A DNA stretch of 64,000 nt, from NCBI GenBank assembly GCA_031428275.1, contig JANPPC010000019.1, positions 62,001-126,000 of the forward strand. The letters are read 5' to 3'. This stretch comes from Pseudobdellovibrio sp031428275 (GTDB taxonomy: Bacteria; Bdellovibrionota; Bdellovibrionia; Bdellovibrionales; Bdellovibrionaceae). Under the pieces are notes generated by a model. It worked only from the letters and a program-made list of their open reading frames with translations. It did not search any database and was not told the DNA's origin. Below are positions 1 through 8,190 of the stretch, piece after piece; position 1 is the first letter of the stretch; each line of letters starts with the position of its first letter. Position numbers and translations under genes: made by a program.

Positions 1-22
1 ACTGATATTTTTCACACATCAC

Positions 23-3000
23 CTATTTCTGGATATAGTCCATAACTTCTGGTAGCCAAAATCCGTTGATCACTGCAGCTGAAGAAATTATAAGACCAAG
101 GCCACGAACGGTTTCAAGACAGGTTTCTGGTTTTGGTTTCGCATCGTAGCTCATATCATTATAATACGTGTTAAACGCCTTATCGACTGAGTCTAAAAAT
201 TCTTTGCGTTCGCCGCGCGCTAAGCCAGTTGTCATTTTAAAACCTTCAAACTTTGGTTCTGACGTTGTAAAAAATTTTGATAAACCATTATTTACTCCGT
301 TCGTTCCTAAGACACATGCATCGATCAAGCGATCATTTAATTCTTTAAGATCAATCTTCACGCTGTATTTCGAAAGCGGATCAGATGTCTCACGTGCATA
401 ATCTAACTTATATGCAAGAACGTAACCTTCGGTATCAGAGTAAGGACTAAATCGAGTAAAAGGGTATAAGAACATATTAGGCGTGTTCACAACGACTAAA
501 CCGTTCGGTAACAGATACGCATTTGTTAAAGGCGTGCTTTTATTCGTATTAAAATCATACACTTCGCCTTCGAAGCGATCGACAAAGTTAGTCGTGCCTT
601 CCTTTTTTCGGCCCTTTAAAATGACGGCCACGGCGCTGAATTCGAATTTACCTTGGCTACGAATTCTTTCGATGTATTGTGGCGGAAACAGGGCCGCGTC
701 GTTATTTCCGGTCGTGCTCATTTGATTGAACCATCCCATCGATACGATTGAATTACCCATGCTGGTCGTCTCATTTTGACCAAGGCTGGCAAAGCGCAAG
801 TTGTTCTTCACGTTTGCTGCAATAATCTGCGTGTACTCTTTTGGATATAACGAGCTGTAAGCAAATTTATAATTAGGGTCGTCAAATAATGGAACACTCC
901 ACATGCCGAAGTCTGCTAGCCAAGGAACACCGGTCGTTAAAGCATACAGGGCAGATATTTTAATGGGTTGCATCGTCATTTCTGTCCACGAGCCCGCCAC
1001 CCGAGACCAGTCACGGTCAGCATCGCCGCCATTCATACCGCCCGGAGAGAATCTTTCTGAAACATCTTTCTTTGTAAAGTCGGGTCCCGTTTTAGAAACT
1101 AAGTTTTTATACTCTTCAAGGGCTAAAGCATTTGCTTGGCAAAGCTCTTTTAGTTGAGGTTTGTCGGTAAAAATTTTATTTAAGGCAACATTTTCTGTTT
1201 TTCCAGAAACGCAAGCCGACGAGAATTCAAGTAAAGCTTCTTCGTTATTACGAATCTGCTCGATCTCTTTTTTGTAGTACAGACGCATGTAATCGTAAAA
1301 TAAACGAACGCGTCCCATCGTACGTAATGAGCTATTCCAAAGACTTCCTTCGACACACTCGGGGCAACCGCCTTTAGCGTCTGTGAAAGCAAACTGATTC
1401 TGAATCATCGTGTCTTTTAAATCTGAAAAGTAGTTCGTTACAATTGTTTTTGCATCGTAACCACGATCGAAGCGGTTACAGAAGGGGTCAAACGAATAAC
1501 TGGCTTCGATATCATTACACTGCGGAAAGTATGATGTTTTGTATCCTTCTTTACCAGAAGGTGCATCGGGGATAATTCCGTTCTTAGGAAGTTCTTGAAA
1601 GGTAAAATCAGCATCGCCGGTCTTATAAGTCGCGTATTCTTGTTTATAAAGAAAACGCAGAACCAATAAGTCTTGTGGGCCAGGTAGGATATTTCGTTTG
1701 TAATCTGCGATTTCGGCCCGCGGGCTTCTGTAACCCATGACAGAAGTATAATTTGCAAAGCCATTCTTCGCACCATGAGCCAAATTTTCGTAAACTGAAT
1801 CTGGCACTGTGCCCTTAACCGGTAGAATATTTTCTTTGAACTGGTGACCTAAACCTAAGAAATGGCCGAACTCGTGCGTGACTAATTCTTTGATGACGTG
1901 ACGTAATACTTTTTTGTCGTCGAATAGCGACGCAGGCATTTCGGAAGCTGCTTGGGCCCAACCGGCACCGACGTCCGCAAATGTACGACCAGAACAAAAT
2001 TGTGGTCCAGCATACTTTAAAAATAGCTGTTCTTTACTTTTAGCTGTTTTATTTTCAGTGTCTAATTCAGCATCCGTCACTGACGGAAATAACGACTGCT
2101 TAATCATATCAGCATAGTTTTGCGCATTCGGTAGTGAAGCCACTTGGCTGGCTTGGTTCTGTGACGTTTGCACCATATCCGCGAACATTTTTTGAATGTG
2201 CTCTGGTAAAACCGTCGAAGAGGCTTTCGCCGCAGCAGTCGCTTCTTCAGTTAAAGCTTTACGATCCAGCTTTTTATTATTTGTATTTAAAAATGACTCA
2301 GAAACCTTTTTAGCCGCCGCTTCGCTTTGCGCTTGGCTTAGGTTCATGCGTGAAGAAAAACTTAACTGTCTAAGCTCGGGCGGAAGCTGAAGCACCGGAG
2401 GCATTGATTTTTTATTCAAAATTTGTGAAGCAATTTTACCGATGACTGAATTTCCGCCGGCATTCGGTGAATACGCCTTTACATACTTTTCGATGTAGCC
2501 GCCGTAGATCGTGATCATACCCCAGTTAATTTCACCGTTTTTAACATCGGCAATGGCCATACCAATACCAAGCGGAGAATAGGTTGAAATTTTGTCATCT
2601 GCGACCCAAGCAATTGTCGGGTAACGCAAGTCGAATGCGTTCTTTGCATCTTCGTCGCTGATTTTAAATAAATCACGACCGGCTTCCACGGCGCCAATAG
2701 CACGGAAAGTTTCGTTCCAGTCTTTTACGATTTCGTGTACGACCTCTTTATATTCTTCAGGTACTTGCCACAGACGCAATTCGTGCGTCTTGGTTGTATC
2801 CCAGTGAGCCGCCTTTAAAATAGGGTAAACGCCGTTTACTTTTTCGCCGATGATGTGCAGCACATTCATTCGCTTATAGTTCTGGTCATTAAACGGAGTT
2901 TCTTTAAAGTTGGGGTTGTGAGTAAATTCTTTGATATTGAATCGCACGCGGCTGTAATGAGACCCGCCCGTGCCACGGTTGATTGTGAAGCCTAAAAAGC

Positions 3001-3820
3001 CGGTCGATTTATCCCATTCAACTTTTTCAATGTTGATATTGCCAGCTCCGCCGCCAAACCAAGAAGAATTCCATTTGTGTTCAAAATTGATATTTTCTAA
3101 GCTTAAATCCATGTAAGGTCGGGCCGACCAGTGACTGCGGCTAGAATTCTTAATCACGCGCTTTGTTTCTTTACCGTTACCATCTTTTTCATTTTCAACG
3201 TAGTAGTGTGACGCAATCGGAATGGTGATGGCGACTTCCCAACGAGCCGGGTCTGTCGGGTAAGAGGGGTTGATTAATTTACCCACTAATTTACTTTCGG
3301 TAACTTCAAAAACTAAATTACAGTGATCAGGCACTAATGCATTATTGGTGTAGCTGGCTTGTGCCGTCCAACCAGTTTCCATTTCGCTGGCCCAGCCGCA
3401 AAGAAATGTTTTCGGCACCGTTATTTCAGCGCCGGTTTTAGAATCAATTTTCGAAGTCACAAAGAATGATTTCGAGATCGAATCATCTGTTAGCATCGGA
3501 ACTTCGGTCGTTGGTGATTTATAAGTACAGCCCGCCGCCATTAATAGCGTGAAAGCCATAAAGGCTTTTACAAAACTTTTCGTTTCGTAAAATAAAGCTT
3601 TAGATTTTCGTTCGTTGAAAGCGACCGATGTTGATGTGTTTTGATCAAATTCGCTTGTATCAAACTGATACGACTTTGATCGAACAACTTTTTGACAACT
3701 GCCAGACGCAAAAAGATGAGTGCTTTGGTCGCTTGGCTTTTTATTCGATTTAAAAAAATCAAAAACAAAAGCAAGCTTAGAACTTTGTTTCTCTTTGGTA
3801 CGACTTTGTGTTTTCATCAT
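23..3820 (-). CDS. Large lipoprotein with metzincin-type zinc metalloprotease domain
   Basis: The 1265-residue protein carries a textbook metzincin zinc site, HEFGHFLGLGH (H649, E650, H653, H659), followed by a Met-turn SVMGY with M695, so a Zn-dependent endopeptidase is well supported. The arrangement resembles the large DUF4953/DUF5117-type bacterial metalloproteases, but that family call is by memory of the pattern only. A lipobox LMAAGC with Cys98 follows a hydrophobic stretch at about 84-95, suggesting an outer-envelope lipoprotein. The start has a good AAAGAGG ribosome site six bases before two adjacent ATGs, yet it puts about 83 hydrophilic residues ahead of the signal core, which is unusual. 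No ATG, GTG or TTG lies at a normal distance from the lipobox. The substrate is unknown; secreted proteolysis would fit a predatory or saprophytic lifestyle. Confidence 0.85.
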   Translation of the reverse strand: MMKTQSRTKEKQSSKLAFVFDFFKSNKKPSDQSTHLFASGSCQKVVRSKSYQFDTSEFDQNTSTSVAFNERKSKALFYETKSFVKAFMAFTLLMAAGCTYKSPTTEVPMLTDDSISKSFFVTSKIDSKTGAEITVPKTFLCGWASEMETGWTAQASYTNNALVPDHCNLVFEVTESKLVGKLINPSYPTDPARWEVAITIPIASHYYVENEKDGNGKETKRVIKNSSRSHWSARPYMDLSLENINFEHKWNSSWFGGGAGNINIEKVEWDKSTGFLGFTINRGTGGSHYSRVRFNIKEFTHNPNFKETPFNDQNYKRMNVLHIIGEKVNGVYPILKAAHWDTTKTHELRLWQVPEEYKEVVHEIVKDWNETFRAIGAVEAGRDLFKISDEDAKNAFDLRYPTIAWVADDKISTYSPLGIGMAIADVKNGEINWGMITIYGGYIEKYVKAYSPNAGGNSVIGKIASQILNKKSMPPVLQLPPELRQLSFSSRMNLSQAQSEAAAKKVSESFLNTNNKKLDRKALTEEATAAAKASSTVLPEHIQKMFADMVQTSQNQASQVASLPNAQNYADMIKQSLFPSVTDAELDTENKTAKSKEQLFLKYAGPQFCSGRTFADVGAGWAQAASEMPASLFDDKKVLRHVIKELVTHEFGHFLGLGHQFKENILPVKGTVPDSVYENLAHGAKNGFANYTSVMGYRSPRAEIADYKRNILPGPQDLLVLRFLYKQEYATYKTGDADFTFQELPKNGIIPDAPSGKEGYKTSYFPQCNDIEASYSFDPFCNRFDRGYDAKTIVTNYFSDLKDTMIQNQFAFTDAKGGCPECVEGSLWNSSLRTMGRVRLFYDYMRLYYKKEIEQIRNNEEALLEFSSACVSGKTENVALNKIFTDKPQLKELCQANALALEEYKNLVSKTGPDFTKKDVSERFSPGGMNGGDADRDWSRVAGSWTEMTMQPIKISALYALTTGVPWLADFGMWSVPLFDDPNYKFAYSSLYPKEYTQIIAANVKNNLRFASLGQNETTSMGNSIVSMGWFNQMSTTGNNDAALFPPQYIERIRSQGKFEFSAVAVILKGRKKEGTTNFVDRFEGEVYDFNTNKSTPLTNAYLLPNGLVVVNTPNMFLYPFTRFSPYSDTEGYVLAYKLDYARETSDPLSKYSVKIDLKELNDRLIDACVLGTNGVNNGLSKFFTTSEPKFEGFKMTTGLARGERKEFLDSVDKAFNTYYNDMSYDAKPKPETCLETVRGLGLIISSAAVINGFWLPEVMDYIQK

Positions 3821-4168
3821 CTGAAACCTCTTTTTAACGGAACTGGTAGTAATTTACCGTTTCTCGTTAATATAATAAGTTCCATAATCGGTGCCACCGC
3901 TGACGGCCGCCGCCCTAATCGATTTAGCAATCTAACGTATTGTCTTGATTCACTTGAAGCCCCTAAACCACTTACGTGCTCAGCACGAATTTATCATGGA
4001 CGTAACCAAGGCGACCCATCGCCCGCAATAACCTTTACGGGCCTAGGCTTAAAGATTGGTATATCATTTGTTCCAGCTTCAGCTGTTAAAGTTTATTGGT
4101 TTAATAGATGGGTACTGCTTAACTCGTTCTACTTAACTTCTTGCATGCTTCTACCTAACTGCGTCTAC
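3821..4168. other. Gene-poor spacer with small direct repeats
   Basis: These 348 bases separate the start of the minus-strand metalloprotease gene from the end of the RAYT gene. I see no convincing gene. On the minus strand, TATTAT/TATATT around 3870 is a plausible -10 region for the metalloprotease gene. Near the other end lie three copies of TCTACYTAAC (from 4128, 4150 and 4164) and one copy of GACCCATCGCCCGCA at 4013-4027. The repeats suggest REP-like material beside the transposase. Confidence 0.5.
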
Positions 4169-4173
4169 CTAAC
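4128..4173. repeat. Three TCTACYTAAC direct repeats downstream of the RAYT gene
   Basis: TCTACTTAAC, TCTACCTAAC and TCTACCTAAC start at 4128, 4150 and 4164 (spacings 22 and 14). They sit at the 3' end of the transposase gene, the last copy overlapping its C-terminal codons. The arms of the hairpin at 58127-58176 contain almost the same string (TTCTACTTA and, inverted, TTCTACCTAA). Confidence 0.4.
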
Positions 4174-4864
4174 CAGTATTCAGATCAGGAGCAGATTGCT
4201 TGATCCATGTAGAATAGTGGTTCTTACGATGTTTGTATTTCACAAAGCCAAACGCTTCTAATATGTTCTGCTTTAAATAGCTTGTGCAGATTTTAAAATC
4301 ACGACCCCAATTTACCAAGCGCGAAAACGGCCGAAATTGCCAGAAGCCCTGTTTTATTTTGTTGACTGTCGGAAGCGGAATATTGTTGGCAGCGTTAGTA
4401 GTTTTCTTTGCGTTATTGGCGTTACCCATCGCTTCGTTCATAGAACTTGACCCATCGCCCGCAGCGCCTTGCCTGCGAGACTCTGCAAACAACTTAAAGC
4501 TTTGTTGACCCATTACATGACTTGCGATTTGACCTGATATCGCTTTAATAAACGCCTTATACAAAGCTCGGTTCGTGATTCGTAATAATAAATGCAGATG
4601 GTTACTATTAATCGACTGCTGGTAAATGCGTACGCCGAACTTCTTAGCGAAGCGTTTGATGATGTATTGAATGCTTGCGTAGTTTCGCTTCGCTAAAAAG
4701 CTGTCCCGACCCATCGCCCACTCGCTACGTAATACAAAATGAACCGAGTCTTTTCGCGACAGCGGGCGAAGGCCCTTTCGGCGGCCGTGCAGTAGGGCTC
4801 CGCCGAAGAATCTTTTCGGGATAGGTTCAGAATTTAAGAACGAGAACTGTTTTTCTTTTTTCAT
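4169..4864 (-). CDS. REP-associated tyrosine transposase (RAYT, Y1/HUH family)
   Basis: The 231-residue protein has the HUH motif HLHLLL (H89, H91) and a downstream YLKQN motif with the candidate nucleophile Tyr196, the signature of IS200-like Y1 transposases in their domesticated, single-copy RAYT form. The N-terminus (GGALLHGRRKGLRPL followed by VHFVLRS) fits the RAYT group common in Bdellovibrio-type genomes. Residues about 126-165 form a low-complexity Gly/Ser/Asn/Ala insertion just before the conserved FWQFRPFSR block, and two GACCCATCGCCC repeats lie within the coding sequence. There is no paired accessory gene and no obvious insertion-sequence ends, so it is probably a RAYT acting on dispersed REP elements rather than an autonomous IS. 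The frame looks intact; activity is unknown. Confidence 0.8.
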   Translation of the reverse strand: MKKEKQFSFLNSEPIPKRFFGGALLHGRRKGLRPLSRKDSVHFVLRSEWAMGRDSFLAKRNYASIQYIIKRFAKKFGVRIYQQSINSNHLHLLLRITNRALYKAFIKAISGQIASHVMGQQSFKLFAESRRQGAAGDGSSSMNEAMGNANNAKKTTNAANNIPLPTVNKIKQGFWQFRPFSRLVNWGRDFKICTSYLKQNILEAFGFVKYKHRKNHYSTWIKQSAPDLNTG

Positions 4865-5125
4865 AGCCTAAGAACAGTTCAAGAATGGGGCGATGGCCCT
4901 CGAGCGGCTTAAGGGTACTGATTTCGATTGCTGGGACGGGGCTCGGCGCAGTTTTTTAGATGGAGCTTGGTTTTTAGCCGTCTTCATGGCAAATGCTTCG
5001 TGCCTCGGGCTACGCGCTACGCACCACAATCCACGTGCTACGCGCCAGTTCTTTTCGGCGCTCAGTGTTTTTCGGCGTCCGCGTTATCTCGTGATTCTGT
5101 AACCAATCTGTGAGAAAAATAAACC
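4865..5125. other. Spacer with GCTACGC repeats between the RAYT and RNase H genes
   Basis: These 261 bases between the divergent transposase and RNase HI genes are more GC-rich than the surroundings. GCTACGC starts at 5009, 5016 and 5037, with GCTACGCGC exactly repeated at 5009-5017 and 5037-5045. An inverted variant of the RAYT-associated motif lies at 4888-4899. I see no supported gene; the short open frames here are poor in coding character. Confidence 0.4.
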
Positions 5126-5872
5126 ATGCTTAAAGATCAGATTGTTATTTATAGCGACGGCGCGTGTTCAGGAAATCCTGGGCCGGGTGGTTGGGCTAGT
5201 ATTGTTATCTTTGGTAATAAAAACTATGTGCAAGAGCTGGGTGATGCTCAACCCGCAACGACCAACAATCGAATGGAGATCACTGGTTCACTGGCAGCTC
5301 TTATTCTTTGCACGAATTCTAAAGAGCTTCTGACCGCTAAAAAAATTATCATGCTGACCGACTCGGTCTACGTGATTCGCGGAATCACCGAATGGATCTT
5401 CGGTTGGAAAAAACGTGGTTGGAAAACGGCGGCCAATGAACCCGTTTCAAATCAAGACCTGTGGGAAAAGCTCGACAGTGTTGTTCGTCAATTGAAAACC
5501 CTGAATCCAAACGTAGAAATTCAGTGGAGCTTTGTCAAAGGCCACGCCGGTATTCATGGTAATGAGCGCTGCGATCAAATCGCCGTCGCTTTTTCTAAAA
5601 ATGATTACATCGATTTATATAACGGCTCGGCAGATCACTACCACTTCGACGCGCTCACCCTACCGGTACTGAAACCTTTACCCGATATGAAGAAAAAAGA
5701 AAGCGGGCCTAAAAAACCTGCCTGGTACCTTAGTTATGTAAACGGAGTATTAACGAAACATAATACTTGGAGCGAGTGCGAAGCCAAAGTAAAAGGCCGT
5801 CCCGCAAAATTCAAAAAAGTTTCAAGCGAAGATGAAGAACAGCAAGTAAAAAAATCATGGGGAGTTTCATAA
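5126..5872 (+). CDS. rnhA: Ribonuclease HI with C-terminal viroplasmin/hybrid-binding-like domain
   Basis: It degrades the RNA strand of RNA:DNA hybrids. The N-terminal 160 residues are a complete RNase HI: SDGACSGNPGPGG with D11, RMEIT with E51, LTDSVYV with D79, and KGHAGIHGNERCD with H140 and D150, so all acidic active-site residues and the His are present. After a Lys/Pro linker, residues about 198-246 (WYLSYVNGVL, TWSECEAKVKGRPAKFKKVSS) match the small viroplasmin-type domain (RNase H1 hybrid-binding domain). That domain is usually N-terminal, as in eukaryotic RNase H1; here it is at the C-terminus, making the protein 248 residues instead of the usual ~155. The stop overlaps the next gene's start by one base, so the two are probably cotranscribed. 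Confidence 0.92.
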   Translation: MLKDQIVIYSDGACSGNPGPGGWASIVIFGNKNYVQELGDAQPATTNNRMEITGSLAALILCTNSKELLTAKKIIMLTDSVYVIRGITEWIFGWKKRGWKTAANEPVSNQDLWEKLDSVVRQLKTLNPNVEIQWSFVKGHAGIHGNERCDQIAVAFSKNDYIDLYNGSADHYHFDALTLPVLKPLPDMKKKESGPKKPAWYLSYVNGVLTKHNTWSECEAKVKGRPAKFKKVSSEDEEQQVKKSWGVS

Positions 5873-6648
5873 TGGAAATTAAAAATAAATACGTTTTGAT
5901 TACGGGTTCTAATCGCGGCATCGGTAAAGCCTTCGCCGAAGCTTGTGCAAAAGAAAAAGCAAATTTAATCTTAGCTATTCGTAAAAATGATCGGCAACTT
6001 GTCGCCGACTTAAAAGCAGTCGGCGCGGCATCGGTTGAAGTGATCGAGTCTGATTTGATCACGCGCGAAGGTGTTGAAGCTTTAGCCAAACAAATTAAAA
6101 ATCGCGAAGTTGATTTATTATTTAATAACGCAGGCCAGTTAACCGGCGGGTTGATTGAAACTCAGACACTGGATGATATCTACAAAATGTTTCAGGTAAA
6201 CGTAAATGCGCTTGTGCATCTATCGCACGCCGTGATTCCACAAATGATCAAACAGAAACAAGGTAAAATCATCAACCACTCGAGCGTGTCGGCAGTGATG
6301 CATTTTCCTTGCGCTTCAACTTATGCGGCTTCAAAAGCGGCCGTGTGGGCATTCACTGATTGCATCGAACAAGAATTAAAAGGCACCGGAGTTTCAACTT
6401 TATGTCTTTTCACACCCGGTATTAAAACGCGAATGTTTGATAAAATTGATGAGCTTTATTCTAAAAATATTGATGTCGTAAATGATTCGATTTCACCCGA
6501 AGAGTATGCACAGAAAATTCTGAACGCAGTCAAAAAAGATTTAACTTACCTTGAGCCGGTAGGAGCCACAGGCGTGGCTTTCAAAGCCGCGCAACATTTT
6601 AAAGGTATTTTCAATTGGGGTGTTAGTCAAAAATTCAAACGCTCTTAG
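5872..6648 (+). CDS. Short-chain dehydrogenase/reductase (SDR family)
   Basis: This is a classical SDR, an NAD(P)-dependent oxidoreductase with a Rossmann fold. The cofactor loop TGSNRGIG is at residues 11-18, the structural NNAG motif at 85-88, a Ser near 138 and the catalytic Y151-AAS-K155 pair follow, and the total of 258 residues is typical. I chose ATG 5872, which overlaps the RNase H stop as TAATG and has a GGGGAG ribosome site eight bases upstream, over an in-frame ATG at 5857. The substrate cannot be read from sequence; the cytosolic protein may act on a small alcohol, aldehyde or lipid-derived ketone. The link with RNase H is probably only transcriptional. Confidence 0.9.
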   Translation: MEIKNKYVLITGSNRGIGKAFAEACAKEKANLILAIRKNDRQLVADLKAVGAASVEVIESDLITREGVEALAKQIKNREVDLLFNNAGQLTGGLIETQTLDDIYKMFQVNVNALVHLSHAVIPQMIKQKQGKIINHSSVSAVMHFPCASTYAASKAAVWAFTDCIEQELKGTGVSTLCLFTPGIKTRMFDKIDELYSKNIDVVNDSISPEEYAQKILNAVKKDLTYLEPVGATGVAFKAAQHFKGIFNWGVSQKFKRS

Positions 6649-6677
6649 CGGCTAAGCCGAAACGGTCGCATTTAAAA

Positions 6678-7280
6678 CTAGAACTTAAGTTGAGACGTAC
6701 TTATCGCGCCCGTTAAAGTTAAGGTCGCTGACTTTCTTTCGATCAGGCTGGTCGCTACCGGAAACGTTACGATGTACGGAGTCGACCATTTATTATGGTA
6801 CGGATACATGACTTGAGTTTCAGAAAATAAATTCTTTACTCGCGTAGCGATTCCTTCGTATCGCTTGCCATCGACGTCTAAAAATATTTTCCAGGCTGTA
6901 TTCTTTTTAGAAAGATCATTATGTTTTCTTTCGGGCGTATATAAGCTTACGAAAAATTCGGTCTTCTCTGTGTGGCGACTAATGACTTTAGTTTTTTCTT
7001 CACGGTATTTTTCTTGAGTCCATTGGTAAAGACGTGCGTTGTGAGAAAGGCCAGCTTCAGTGACCTCTGAATCAAGCCAAGTTGCTTGCACTGTCAACTG
7101 ATTATAAAGGCCGTCGTAAATTTGAATTTTTTGAGATTTTTTATCAATTAAAGAGTCATAGTCTGACAGGCTAACGTCAGGAATGCCTTCTGGTGTCGTT
7201 AAACGAGTTACGCAAGATGAAGTTATTAAACTAATCGTTAATAAAATAAAACTTAAGCTAATGCCGGAAGCAACTTTCAT
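6678..7280 (-). CDS. Putative lipoprotein, function unknown
   Basis: I do not recognise the family. The 200-residue protein opens with a hydrophobic signal segment and the lipobox ITSSC at residues 19-23, so Cys23 should be lipidated. The mature part is mixed alpha/beta in character, without repeats, with several Tyr/Thr-rich strands near the C-terminus (SATLTLTGAIS) that look like a small beta-sandwich. It lies 22 bases downstream of the alpha/beta hydrolase gene on the same strand and is probably cotranscribed with it and nadB. It converges with the SDR gene across a 29-base gap containing the short palindrome CGGCTAAGCCG. Confidence 0.75.
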   Translation of the reverse strand: MKVASGISLSFILLTISLITSSCVTRLTTPEGIPDVSLSDYDSLIDKKSQKIQIYDGLYNQLTVQATWLDSEVTEAGLSHNARLYQWTQEKYREEKTKVISRHTEKTEFFVSLYTPERKHNDLSKKNTAWKIFLDVDGKRYEGIATRVKNLFSETQVMYPYHNKWSTPYIVTFPVATSLIERKSATLTLTGAISTSQLKF

Positions 7281-7302
7281 ATTTCCACCTTTTATTCATC
7301 GC

Positions 7303-8151
7303 TTATTCTGCAATGAATGGTTTTAAAAATTCGATAACGGCTTTATAAACTTCTTTACGATTTGTATCGTTGTAAAGTTCGTGCTTGCCACCCTCAAAGA
7401 TCTTGAGCGATTTTTGCTCACTGCTAATTTGATCAAAAAACTGTAAGGCAGCTGGGCTTGAAATAACCGGGTCGTTATCTGAAACGTGCAATAGAGTTGG
7501 TAAGGTTATTTCAGAAGCGCGCGAAAGAACTTTCGGAAATTCGCGTTTAAAGCCTAAGTAGACACCCGAAGAAATGCGATTGTGTCGATAAGTATCTTGT
7601 TCGTACTCACGCATGATATCGTGATCATGGGTCAGTTGATCGGCACGAATTTCATTACCCATAGTTATTTTGGGTAAAAAGACATTAATGACTCCGGCTC
7701 CGGCATCTTTCCAAGCGGGTACTTCAACAGATACGCTAAATAACGGCGAACTTAAAACCTGCGCGGTTAAATTTTCGGGAACGTTTTCAAGCAGCGCACA
7801 AGTTTGAATAAGGCCACCCATTGAGTGGGACAATAAGACAACAGGTTTACCTTTTACTTCTAGTAACGGCATGCAAAAATCGATAAAAATTTGAAAATCT
7901 GAAACGTACTCGTTGAAATCTTTCGCGTAGCCACGAAGCCCCGAAGAACGTCCGTGACCGCGTAAATCCCAACCGATAAAATTCCAGAGTTGGTTATCTA
8001 AGCCTTCGACTAGACGCTGGTAACAATCCGAATGTTCGGCCTGCCCATGGGTAAATAAGATAGTACCCTTGGCGTCGGGCGTAATCCACTTTTGTAAAAA
8101 AAGCTTTGTTCCGTCGTAACCATTAAAAAAAGTTTCTGATCTGTGATACAT
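7303..8151 (-). CDS. Alpha/beta hydrolase, monoacylglycerol lipase/lysophospholipase-like
   Basis: This is a serine hydrolase of the alpha/beta fold. The oxyanion/nucleophile region reads SHSMGG (nucleophile Ser), preceded by the DLRGHGRSSG strand-loop typical of monoacylglycerol lipases and lysophospholipases. DNDPVI and GGKHELYND near the C-terminus supply the acid and His of the triad. About 282 residues is normal for the family. ATG 8151 is preferred; an in-frame TTG at 8187 would add 12 residues and sit four bases after the nadB stop, and neither has a clear ribosome site. It is probably cytoplasmic, as there is no signal peptide. Position after nadB suggests cotranscription, not a pathway link. 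The exact ester substrate is unknown. Confidence 0.85.
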   Translation of the reverse strand: MYHRSETFFNGYDGTKLFLQKWITPDAKGTILFTHGQAEHSDCYQRLVEGLDNQLWNFIGWDLRGHGRSSGLRGYAKDFNEYVSDFQIFIDFCMPLLEVKGKPVVLLSHSMGGLIQTCALLENVPENLTAQVLSSPLFSVSVEVPAWKDAGAGVINVFLPKITMGNEIRADQLTHDHDIMREYEQDTYRHNRISSGVYLGFKREFPKVLSRASEITLPTLLHVSDNDPVISSPAALQFFDQISSEQKSLKIFEGGKHELYNDTNRKEVYKAVIEFLKPFIAE

Positions 8152-8190
8152 AGAGTCTAGGTTGACGTCGAATATAAACGAAGTCAAACG

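Larger units (their letters stand above)
4013..4899. repeat. Dispersed GACCCATCGCCC repeat around and inside the RAYT gene
   Basis: GACCCATCGCCCGCA occurs exactly at 4013-4027 and 4449-4463, and its first 12 bases plus A occur again at 4708-4720. An inverted variant, GGGCGATGGCCC, lies at 4888-4899. Two copies fall inside the transposase reading frame and two flank it. RAYT enzymes are known to be associated with short REP palindromes; whether this motif is such an element is inferred. Confidence 0.45.

Noticed and set aside
1438..1776. 112-codon minus-strand frame inside the metalloprotease gene
   Set aside because: Alternate frame of a gene with a clear zinc site; no independent support.
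3864..3900. TGGCAC sequence upstream of the metalloprotease resembling a sigma-54 -24 box
   Set aside because: The -12 element lacks the required GC; spacing and sequence do not match.
3692..4261. Plus-strand open frame of 189 codons overlapping the metalloprotease start and RAYT end
   Set aside because: No ribosome site, no motif and it is antisense to two real genes; a shadow frame.
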